Assembly (NCBI RefSeq): GCF_000003815.2
Contig: NC_049984.1
Coordinates: 10,800,234-10,864,233, forward strand
Direction of reading: 5' to 3'
DNA: 64,000 nucleotides
Origin: Branchiostoma floridae
Lineage: Eukaryota; Chordata; Leptocardii; Amphioxiformes; Branchiostomatidae
A model generated the notes under the pieces. It was not told the origin of the DNA. It worked only from the letters and a program-made list of their open reading frames with translations, and searched no databases. Within the stretch, counting starts at the first letter, position 1. Every line of letters begins with the position of its first letter. This document shows positions 21,401-33,400 of the stretch, piece after piece. A program made the position numbers and the translations under genes.

Positions 21401-24400
21401 AGAATTAAAACCGCCGATTACGCTCTACGGAAAAGGGCTTTGGGGCCCCCGTTAAAGTGTAACTGAAATGAAATCGTCTGTAGCATTTTCTACCAATAAT
21501 GTAAAAATTTGATCTTTTCTGAAAAAGTCAATGCAAGTTTCAAATCAATTGTCCGTCCGGAAGTCCCTCAAACAGCGACATAAAAATGTGTACTTTGAGC
21601 TCTTTGCTGGAACTAATTAGGAACATGCCGTGACGTCATTTTAGTTAGTCCCTACTAGCTGGTATGGTTGACTAGGGGAATAATATACATTTGATAGACC
21701 CGTATCTTATAAAGGAAACATAATTCATTGACGAAACTCGGCACGACTAAAGAACACATACTTCACTTCACTTGAAGAGAATTTCGTTCGTATTCACGCC
21801 ACTGAAATATATCTTAGAGGCACTTGAAGTTGATGCACGTACCAAGCGTGCGTAACGCAAGCGGGGAGAAAGTTCATTATTGTAGCGTGTGGAATAAGCG
21901 GGGACAAACAGTCATCGCTTCTTCTATACACAAATGATAGCATTAGCTTACATTATCCTCAGTAAGGAGGCCATGCTGTACATTAATTTGAAGATGTTTT
22001 CTAGCGGAAGCGCAGAAATTTGTGCCTCTTTGCGGTCTCCGCTTGTGCCTGCTAGCGAAACCGGGACTAAAGCTTCGGTCGCGTACAAATATACAACAGC
22101 TGAGCAACTAACTACGTACAGTTCGCCAGGATTTAAAATGAGAAGCAACCTCATTGCCACAAGAAATGCGATTCAAAATACATTCCCACTCAAAGTATGT
22201 GTTTGTTTACAAACCTGTAAGCTTTTATCGGATAGATAGTACGTCGTAGACTGACTATTTCTAGTCGTGAGCACGGCCGATAGCTAGCTAAACGCCTCCA
22301 GATTGTGACGAGTCCGTGAAACATTTTGAGAGTGACTGTTCTTTCTGTCTCATATTTGTCTGCACAACAGACAGATTTTGTAAGCTCCCAGTGATTCGAG
22401 GAAAACACACAGACTGGTGTTTCCGTGATAGAAAATTCGAAAAGTGTGGTTAAATAATAGCGCATGGCACGGGGCCGCCATTTTTTTGTGAGGAATTTTT
22501 CTTTGTTGTTGACGACGAAAAATCCAAGATTCACTCGTAACTAGGTTTTACGGAGACCATATCAGTACTACATATAAATGCTACAATATTCATGACAAAA
22601 TCTAGCGACAAAAGTGCCAAGTTTGTAGCTACACGAGCAAAAAAAAACGAGTTATCGATGACATAGTAAAGAGTACGTACATGCTTGTGGTCCCGCAACC
22701 TCGATATATTTTCCTTTGTTTACATGCTCAGGTTACGCTAGAAGTTTTTATACAAAACCAAACTATTTTAACTCATCTATCAACAACATGTCCACCGCTA
22801 AGACACTAAACAACACACAGATTTCGTAAGCTCCTAGTGATTCGAGGAAAAACATACAGACTGGTGTTTCCGTGAAAGAAAATTCGAAAAGTCTCTGAGG
22901 TTTTTAGCGCACGGCCGCCATCTTTTTTGGGGCCATTTTTCTTAGAGTTGTTGTTGTCGACGACGAAAAATCCCAGATTCGCTCGTAACTTGGTTTTACG
23001 GAGACCAAAAACTACAATACTCATGACAAAATCTAGTGACTATTTTTCCAACGTATTTTGAATACGGTCAGCAAATTTTCGTGCTTGAAAATCTTGGGAC
23101 AGCGTCGGCATCATTGTTGTTACGAGTTCGGTATAAGCGGTTCACTTTGTTATGAAATCTATCCGGACGCCGACAAAGATGTAAAATCCAAGAATCATTT
23201 GTGCTGTTTTGTGTCGGAGTCAAAGCGTACAAGTACTTCACAATAATGGCAACACAGTTATGACCAGAACAAGCGAAATACAAGGTAAATTTACAGGGTG
23301 AATTACTACTAGTATGTGACAGATAAACGTCCTGCCAGCTGTGATAAACAGTGGCGAATTCACCCTTCTCCGCGCGCGTTCCGTGACTGGGAGTCGGCAG
23401 ACCAGCGGTGTCAATAGTTGGAACTTTTCCTGCGATAATCCTTCTGATCCTCCCACAGCTCTCCCCAATATAATCTCAAGGTTCATGTTGAAGTACGAGG
23501 GCTCGAAGTGTGCGGAGCTCGAAGTGTGCGGAGCCGTAGATGTCGCGGAAGGAACCATGCCGATGCCTCTGAACAAACTTGATACATAATTTTGTACACT
23601 GTTTTCTAGCTCGCTGAGACTCTCAATTTGTCAGCCGCAGTTCTGTCATTTTTAACTTTGGGGAATCTGTGCATAGATATCCCCTCGGTAGACTGACTAT
23701 TCTTACAGCTAACGCCATGTGGGCCTCCTGCGACACAATAACGTCCACTGGACTTTGTACTAACACGACCGGTAGTACAAGACGCCATTACAGCGGACAG
23801 GGGTAGAGCTACTACAAGAACGCGACTCTCTAAAATGACGTCATGCATATCATTTGAATTCGCCCTCGGATGCCCCAAATCGCACTTTTTAAAGACGTTT
23901 TAACATAACTTTCCGACCAAATTATCACATGAAAAATATCTCAATCTAATAGCGAGGAAATGATCCTCTAGATCGTTAAAAAAGTTTGCAAAAATTAAAA
24001 AATCGATCCTATTTCTCCTAGTCTTTAAGTCTGAACCCAGAGGGAATCTGCAGCTTTCAGCCTCTAATAAGATTTATTCAGTCCAGATATCTGCCCTGTC
24101 ATATTGAGTCCATTCAGTCCAATGTCCATCCAAAGATGATGTAAATAACTCCCAAGCAAATATACCTACATAAGCCAATGTAAACCAGTTACACTTACAT
24201 CTTGTTTGTTAGTGTTTGGTTTATCCCTGTGAAGCTAAGAATTTGTAAAACATGTGCTCAATAGGCAAAGCTTTGAAATCCACCCGGTAAATTGTGAGAG
24301 ATTTTGTTGAGTTGGCGTTTGGCTGGTATGCAGACAAGTCTATATTCCTGCTGAAGTCTATTAATAGGGGCCACAAACAGGACCTTGATGCACCTTATCT

Positions 24401-27400
24401 TATCTTAATGGGCCTCTATCTCTAAGTTTGTAGGGGAAAACATGTGCTTAGTTATGGCGCCACTACAGTTGATTTATTCCCCTGGTTGTTTTGCCAGATT
24501 AGGACATGTTGTATGTTAAAGTTTTACAAGGGGAACGTGGGACTGGGTCGGCAGGATAAATTGCTCATGGTTCAAGGTTCAAATATCTTGTGTATAGGAG
24601 TATTACATTGTTTGGCTCTGATGTTGTTTCAAGGAGCCTGTGCTGTCACCTTAGTATTCCTGTGTTACAGCATCCAGATAAGTTTCTACTGGCCCATTTC
24701 ACATCTAAGCAGTGACAGTGCTCCTTACTGTCTGTCTCACATAGTTCTTGTCTACTGTACTTGAATACAACCATCTGTTGTCTTATTAGTGGATTATCTA
24801 GAGCTTTCTTTTCCTTCTGAATTGGACATTTTTCCATGTCAATAGCTGGTAGATCAATAGAGTGTTGCTTTTCACAGAGATTAGCAGTATCAGTAGTTCT
24901 TTGATGTTGTGAGAATATCAGTAGAAACACAGGTACACACAAGGAGGTTGTTGTCGCTATCTTATCACTGTGTTGACTGTGTGCGGCAACATGAAGAGAC
25001 ACGCACGCCTATCTCAAACCTTGAATATATGGGTACCAACTGTGCCAGAAAAGCAGAAAAACAGGTTGTTCTGATAGCTGGAGAGACTGGAGGGGAAAGA
25101 TGGTCATTTGTTAAGTAAATAGGAGGTTCTGACAAGTAGGTGAGAATTGTCAGTGATGATGAGCCAGCTTTGTTCCCAGTGTGAAGTCAATGAGACATGA
25201 AGTCCTACATCTTTATGGTCTCTCCAGGCTCTGTGGTGTTTACATAGAGGAATGGAGATAAGGTCTGGGTTACCAGGATACAGAAATGTAGTGTCACACC
25301 CTACACAGGCCTGTTACCATGGTAACCACACAGAAGGTCCAAACATGTGTCCCAGTCCTGAGAGGAGAGGGGAGGCAGGGGAGGTTTTGTGACAGGCTCT
25401 ATGGCCTGATTTATAACCTGCTGACATGACAGATGGCTTTTTGAGTGGCCACTGTGGACAGGCAGCATGTACTTACCAGCCCACAACAGGAGAAACTCTT
25501 GTAATAAAACTATTACAGTTTCATTAGTTTCCCATTTGTGGTCATTTGTAAGTTAAAGTTTGCAGTAGCTAGATACATGTCAGATGTTTGTGCATCTTCT
25601 AGCTCAGGACAAAAAATTATTCTGTTACCAGCCGAACCCTTTCTAACCATTGGTTTTATGTTTTCTTCTTTTCTCATGTGCTGACCCGGTGTTGCTACCC
25701 AGGATTTTGTCTCGGTAAGTTACACCAACAGAAGACCCCCTTTGTCCCTTTAGGAACCAATCTCCATATTCAGAAAGACCAGGATGTTGGGTTATTCAAC
25801 TAATTCTGGAAGCAAATGGCATTCCAGACCCCAACCTGTGGCTGGTAAATGGCAGAGACTGTGTACTTAATCTAATTTACTAGTTGGCTCAGTTTGGTCT
25901 TCTGGCTGTTTTGAATAGGCTCACCACAGGAAACACTTCTGCACTCCACAATGTGCAACAGAGGATTATCCTATTTACAAGCAGCCTTTTGTCAAAATGC
26001 AGCCACCAGCCGCCGTTTCTCTTCACTTGACTCTTACAGTTTCTCTGAAATCAAGTCACTTATCTTAGATTTCCTTGTGACTAGAGTGAAACAAAACTTT
26101 TTTATTCGATTCTGTTTTCTTGTACATGTACATGTATAATACAATGTTTACGTAACTTCATACAAAATGTCTCATCAATAAAGTCCACTTTGATGTATGC
26201 ATGAATTTCATGGCTATGATCTATTGTAGAATAGTGCAAAACATGACGTATTTAGAATATATTGCTTATTTAGATTTATATATTTATACCTCATGATAAT
26301 CTATATGCACATGTATACACACACACATATCATCAGTTCTTATAAATGAAAGGAAATAGAATCTTATAAATCTCAGGTAAATAAAGAGAACAAATCTTAA
26401 GTTTCAGCTTCACATCTGTGACATTTCAGTCCACCAGCTCAAGCTGGCACAGTAGCTGCATTTCCTATGATTAAAACTAACTGTTTTCTATTGTCTTCCC
26501 TTCTTCTCACCACTCCTGCCCCGCTGGACAACTGGATGGAACGTCTGTGTGACACACATGATCGGTGGACAGGGGGTAAGTCAGAGCAAACAGGATGATA
26601 CCTTTTGTGTTGTCTATAATTATCCTTATCACAAACACAGGCAGGGTGCAGACCAGCTTTTCCGTCTGTGGTGAAACTTCTACTAAATTAGAAATAGCCT
26701 GTTTGATAGCTTGGGGCTAGTACAACTGTGCCACACTACTGTTATAGACATTCTGGGGTGAGATAACATTCTCCTTCGGGCATCTCGTCTCCACTCAGGC
26801 AATCTATCTGTAGTTGCCATCTTCTTGTTGACAAATACACTGGGATGTAGCAACATGTTTACACGATAACAGTTGGAACGTGCTGTGTCCAGCCTTGTGT
26901 TGGGGACGTGGTGATTTGTAGCTTCCTCGAGTAGATACCTTTCAGATCCCGGTTATATCTTTGTGGCATCAGACTGGAGACCAGGCCTGTGGCGACAAGA
27001 TAGGAACAAAGGGTGACAGGCACATGATCGAAGGGACCATTAAGACATTGCTGAGGAACAGAGGAATGTGGTTGTTGCTGACAGGCATTTGGCCATCGTT
27101 CTTGTTGACTAACTTTTATGATGTATCAAAACTGACAAAAAAGGAAAGCAAATCAACAGAAATGAGTGGGATGTGTATAATGTATATCTACTTCTACGGG
27201 TCTGAATTTGTCCCTTTAAGAGCTAGTTTAGATATTATATACTTGCTGTTGATTAGTATATTTTGTCACTTTATGAATCAAGACTATAAATACTGTGTGA
27301 CTTGATCAGCAGAATGATTTTCCCATTTAGGTCTTGCCAGTATGATGGAAGCATTATGACCACATTGAATTGCATGCCCTGAGGTTTCTCCACAAAACTG

Positions 27401-30400
27401 TGTTTGTTTATATGAAGCTGAAACCATATTCATTATGACAATCATAACTCCCTGCATATTGCCTCCTGCTTGCTTTATGAAATCCATCTGCACATCAGAG
27501 TGATGATTCTTGTGATTCATTAGCCGTGTGATTAATTCATTACCGACAGTACATTTTATCCAGAGGGAATGCAAAATGTAAATTTTTCATGCTTTTCATC
27601 TATTGAAAAATTGAAACTGATGGAAAGTGATTAACAAGGCAAAGATATTAATGAACAGCAGTGTTATATTGAGGCTGGATGTCTCCCCATACAATAGCAA
27701 GTCACATCGACTCATTCATGCTAACAGCCAACAAATGCTTACTCATGTATCAGGCAAGAGCAACTGGCAAGGCCCCATTTGTGCGAGGATGTTGGTCTGT
27801 TATCACCAACACTCCCAGGGAATTAGAGCAATTGTTGGTCGGCAATTTATTCATTAATTCCAGAAAAGGCTCATCTTTGCTGATGGAGTATTTTCTGTGT
27901 TCCTTTACATGTGTAAATGTGCTGCTGTGATGCTGTGGTCCCTGATGGAAACATGGCCTACCTTCCTGTGGCCTGTGCTGATTGGTGTTTGTGGATGGGT
28001 CGTGTAGTTTGTAAGTATATCTCTGTTTTTTCTATCATAAGTGCATGCACATGTTCACAAAGTAATGCTTTGCTTATGGTATGGCAGTGGAAATGTATAG
28101 AGTGAGTGTCAATTAAAAGTTTCATGGGGAACAAACATTTAATGTAAAGAAACATTGATGTGTTATGAATTGGTATGAAATTCAAAAGATATTAGAGAGT
28201 TACGTATCATGTACAGGTAAGTTTGCAAATCCTTGGATATTGTAGGGACAGGTGTGCAAGGTGTACAAAGCCTTAACTGAAAGTTTTTTTTAATGATGGT
28301 ATTGGTTATGATATTAAATGAAACCTATCAGTGCTACAAACATATTTTTTAAATGGGTAGGGATCGTGAAAACAAAGGAAGAGTTTAATAGTGGGCCTCC
28401 TAGCTGTTTATATGGTACTGCACTGGAACTTCTGCTTTTGATATCTCATGTCCTGGACATGCTATTGGTTGTGATTTTTGAGCAGTAGATAGCTCTTGTT
28501 AATACATGTATCCAGCAGATATGGGAAGTTGAGTGACTTCATATACTGGAATGATGAATGCAACATGGTTGTATCATTAAGTTTTCTAGGCAGCATTATG
28601 GAATGTAACTAGGTACAACTGATAATGTCAGCTATCGCTTTGGATGAATACATTCAGAACTGCACTGTGGAAGTGGCTTTGGGCTTTATGCCCTGCAAGA
28701 GGCTACATGTACATCAGTACATGTACATGTACCATTCAAACAGAAACTAGTCTACTCTATGTAGAAAAGAATGTTACCTATGTCCCAGAGTTTGAAGAAG
28801 TTCCCTGTAATGTGTGGCATGTTTTCTGTGGTAGAAGAGCCAACTGATTGCCCCATGAGCACATTCCGGCATGCTGAAGTTAATTTGTACCTTTGATGGT
28901 TGTGTAGTGACATGTGTAGTCTATATGCTGGTGTCTGTGGGTGGTGAGAGCCTGTTGGAACAGACTTGGCAGACATTCACCCATCACAGACAGTTGTTGT
29001 GGTTTATCAAACAAGGCTGGCCATACCAATTGTCAAATTTATAAAATCTTTAGATACATAGTCCTAAAAAGGACAATGGTTCTGTACTTTTAGAATGTAA
29101 ATTTGATACAAAAAATGTCAGCATGATTTTTAGACTGCAAAGCCCTATGTACATGGAAAGCTGATGGTGTTTTCTGGTCATTATAGTAATTTGTACTACT
29201 ATGCAACTTTCTTCAAATACATTCGATCACTTCCACTGGATTTTAACCAGTTGTAGAGATTAAATTGCATTTGGATATTGTTTTCCTGGATGTCTCATCA
29301 TCATCATCATCCGGTGGTGCTGGTTACACGGATGTCTAACCTTCATAAACGTACTATGAAACTTAGATGCCTCTTACATTCTGAGTAAAAATTTCTGAAA
29401 TATCAGGAATAAGTGATAATACCCTGATAATATCAGTTTTTTTTTTATTGGCACGTCATCATCGTGCAAAGGAAAACAAGATTTTTTTAATGATTGTTAT
29501 TTTATTGTGATGAGGCTTTGTGCACATGTAGGGCTTCACAAATGTTGTCACCAACATGTTCCCTTGTTTACTAGGCATGACTATCTCACATTACACAGGT
29601 CACAAGACCTTGAGTGTTTTGGCAGATCAAGAAACACTTTCATCTCCCCTCAAACACCTCGTTGAACAAACACCATATTTGTACAGCTGACACTTCTGTA
29701 AAGATACTGGCTCCGTAATCACAGTTACATCTTCACAAGCACACTATAAAAAAGCTGGTTGCTCATCAAATGGGAGCATTGTGCTTTAGAGTGCAATTCT
29801 CTTACTTTGCAGTAGTAATTTGTTTGAACTTTCTTGGCAAATTCCTGTAAGGTAAACTAAGACCAGATCTCTAAACTTGTGTTTACACACGTTGTAATAG
29901 AAAACATGTGAAAATAGACGCTGACACTAGTGAAAGTAGGGTAACTTACTTAAGCATGTTCCAAGTTGTAGACTAAATGGGAACAGAAACTAAACTACAA
30001 ATCAGATTGCTTCGACAGAATTAGGAGATCAAAGTGCTATCCTAGATGTGATGTAATAACCTTTATCTAAACAGTATGTATGGTTTTGAGATTTTGTTAG
30101 AAACTGATTTCACTTCCATATGTTTCCCTGCCTTTTTGCATTAGAATCTAAGTGGATCTGAAAAGTGATAGTGCTAGGCTATGATAAAGACCTGAAGGCA
30201 TTGGTTTAATGACAAAATGTCTGTGAGACATTAGTACCTGAGTAACAGTCTCCTATAGAGATGGATTTTTGTTATAACTGTACATAGTAAGTGGCAAGTA
30301 AGCCTGTACTAATGTAGACTATTGCAGCATAGGGTGATAGACTGAGGGAAAAATTGTCGGAATGACCTGGTTGGCTAGAAGCTGCGTCTGGGTGATTTTG

Positions 30401-33400
30401 AAGCTGCACGGAATGGAAAATATATACCTGGTCAGGAAGTGTGGGAGGGGGGCATTTCAGAGAATGTCTGCTATGTGGCAGTTTGGAGTTTATATTGTAC
30501 AGTCTAACTGTCAGGAGTAGTTGGTTTTGATGTCATTGTTGAGTCTCAGTGTTAGAGTTGTTGGCGTTGGGTGAAGTTTGACTGGTCCAACCTGTGCTGA
30601 AGTGTGAGGTTCACCTTGCTGCCTTGTAATTTGTTGGTAAGGCACAGCAATGTGAAGTGACAATGTGGTCCAGATGTGGCTGGACATGATTGTTGTGTGC
30701 TTGTACAGTCCCCCAGGTTGGAGGTGGGCAGATATGTTTCTGGGATTCAGGACAAATGGCGTGTAATTGATTGGATAAGAGGGTTTCCTGACCCCTGTGT
30801 AATGATGTGCTGTGTGGGGCTGATTCTTCCCTTCTTCTGCAGCTGCATATTTTGCAGGGCTTTGTTGGGGGGATCAAAGCGGCTCATATCGCATACATGT
30901 CTGCACACACTGGTGGACAAAGATGCCGTTTTCTCAGGGACAATTGGTTGTGTGGTCAGGGTGGCCTACAGGGTTGACATTATCATGCTAAAGTTGTCTT
31001 TGCTTAGCAGCTCAGACATCAAAGTGGCCAACAGTCAGGCTTTCAGATCTCAGAAAACAGAGACATATTTTACTCAACCTTTTGTCCACCCAGGCTTTTG
31101 TGACCATTGAAACTGCTTTAAGCAATGTTTAACAGATGATGACAGTGCATTACTTTTTGGATTTGAATATAATAGTTTTTTTAAATTCTTCAGCTCCATT
31201 TCTTATTTGATTTTACAGTTTTGGGAATCAAAGCCTGCATTCATTAACTGTTTGAGTGAATGTCAATGCCATGTCCTTATTTTGAGGTCTTCTCTGTGAC
31301 CACCACTGTTATGTTTCTCAGTTGTAAGGATAGTTAGTGTGTCTAGGACTTGCCTAACTTGCCCTGTTAAAGAATGTAGCCAACAGAAATTAGCAATGAA
31401 GGAAGCAAAGTAAACATGCTTATTGATTTACAGTCACTGTACCAAGGTGGGAATATAACACCAAGTCCTTAGATTCTCATTATCCATATTTCTTAAGTCT
31501 AATTCTGTCCTCTGGGACTTCATTAAGGGCTTGGGTGCAAATTTGCCTAACTAGACATCATGTTAGGCTAGTGTTGCCCTGTACTAAAAGTCACTCCTGT
31601 GAAACTATCTTTTGTCCTGCTGACTTGTTGGACTGTAATGTTGGATGCCTAGCAACTTGAAAAGAAGACAGAGTCCCTTTGGTTAGCACATGTAGTCCTT
31701 TGTGTTTCCCTAGGCATGCAGAATGTACGAGTGAAATAAGATGCAGCTATGATCACACAGCAAAGATGCACATATTGCATGTCTGCACTCATGTGTGCTG
31801 CTGTAGGTACTGCTTGATCAGGAGGTTATTTCTGACTGGTCAGCCTTCCAGCGCCCACTGTCTGCCTGCCCCTTGACCTTGAGGTCAGCCAGCACTTCTG
31901 TACTTCAGCCTCTGCTCCCTCTGTCTGACCGTCCTCACCACGAGGTGAATCTTTCATGAAGGATTACACACAGTTCCCCCAACCAGAAAGCACCTCACTA
32001 ATACACTTGCCCACAATGTTATTGCTTGCATCAGTTATGGATTATTGCATTTGTGGACCAGCTTTTGAAGATTTCCTCAGTGGCTGCGGCATTAACGAAG
32101 AAATCTGCTGAAGCACTCAGGCCAAAAGACCAAAGGGCAGCAGCAAATTGATGCCTGTTCCACTTTGTACTTCTTTGGTCTGACCACTGCTGACATCATG
32201 TAAGTCTCCTGGATAATAAAATGCAGGAGTGGTCGTGCAATGCTGGCATTTCAAGGGCTGACTCTCATTACGCTGCTCTTGATGCAGGAGGCATCGGATG
32301 TTGGCTTCCATCTTTGTGCCAAGATTGTGTTCTAATGTACCTGTGGTATGGAGGGGCGGATATCAGTGGACCTAGCTCCTTATTTACTGGACCTATTCTT
32401 CTCCTGAATTCTTGAAAAATAGTCATGTTCCCTTTTGGGCCAGTCAGAGGGTGAGGGAACAAATTGAGGACAATAGTGTGTAAAAAAAGTACAAGTATGA
32501 CATTGCATTCAGCTTAACAAAGTTTTAGCCCAAGAGAAGTTGTCCTGTTTGTCTGTAGAGTTATTGATGTTGCACCTTGTCAGGATTGGCTCCCTTGCAA
32601 TAATGTTGCACTGTTAACACAGGTTCTGTTAAAAATTGATCACAAATCAGATCAGTGCAGCTTGACCATTATGAATATTTCATTGGTTGGACAGAGACCC
32701 TGAGGAAATGTGGGCATTACAGAGTGGCTGATGTAAGCTGGCAAGAAGGTTATTGGAAACTGATGTTAAAGTAGATTTTACAGAGATGTGAGCAAGTCCA
32801 GATGTCCCTTGTGGCCAGTAGTGGGCAATATGAGTTATTATAAAGTATTTCTTTCATTGCTAGAATGACCATGTCCAGCAGAGGTACATTTTATATGATT
32901 TAGAAGATGACCAGGAAAGCTTTTTTACACAAATTGCCTGAGCGAAGGAATATCGAAAGCTAAAACTAAAAGGAGCTTTAGACGGTACTCTGGTCCGAGG
33001 GATCTCAAAAGCATTTGACTTGGTCCAGTCTGAGATTGGTCTCAGTCGGCAGTCTTCCTAATGAATTGGAATTCACCATTAGGGGTTGTGTAGTTTCTAG
33101 GGAGCTCGGAACGGCCTTAATGACTCCACAAGAGGGTCAGGATAAACCCTTAACCCCCTACACTCCATATAAACATGCCTCCCAGCTTTTAGCAAATTAG
33201 AGGAATTATTTGCATAGTTGCCATTAGGCCGGTAGATGTTGGTCTTGGCTGGGAGGAATTATGAATTATTTCTGCGGGTGTCTACAGGGGCCGGCATGTC
33301 GTACTCTGTGGATTTAGCGACTATCCGGAGGCCTGCCGCGCCACGGGTGGGAGATGAGACAAGGCGGAGCGTGTAGACACGGAATACTAACACAGAAACT

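Larger units (their letters stand above)
21451..24000. mobile_element. CpG-rich, probably transposon-derived block with internal duplication
   Basis: Base composition changes abruptly from the CpG-poor intron to CpG-rich sequence. An inverted pair CTAAAATGACGTCA lies at about 21630-21643 (reverse orientation) and 23832-23845. A segment of about 240 bp occurs twice as direct repeats (22365-22609 and 22811-23040). No intact protein is encoded; short ORFs on both strands look meaningless. The true boundaries are not determined. Confidence 0.55.
17956..25702 (+). other. sowah intron 7, transposon-rich
   Basis: A phase-0 intron of 7.7 kb. It holds the hAT-like MITE at 18672-18897, the 858-bp element at 20593-21450 and the adjoining CpG-rich repeat block at 21451-24000. 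The rest (18898-20585, 24001-25702) shows no exon or repeat that I recognise. Confidence 0.8.

Noticed and set aside
21934-23878. ORFs on both strands in the CpG-rich block
   Set aside because: None reads like a transposase or other known protein; the similar minus-strand ORFs merely reflect the DNA duplication.
31104-31109. 6-nt microexon GCTTTT (Ala-Phe) before TALHW
   Set aside because: Poor donor (GTGACC) and Ala where the family has Gly; GGCTTT at 30858 fits better.
30676-31110. 144-aa ORF in intron 8
   Set aside because: Composition and sequence are not protein-like and no homologous family was recognised.
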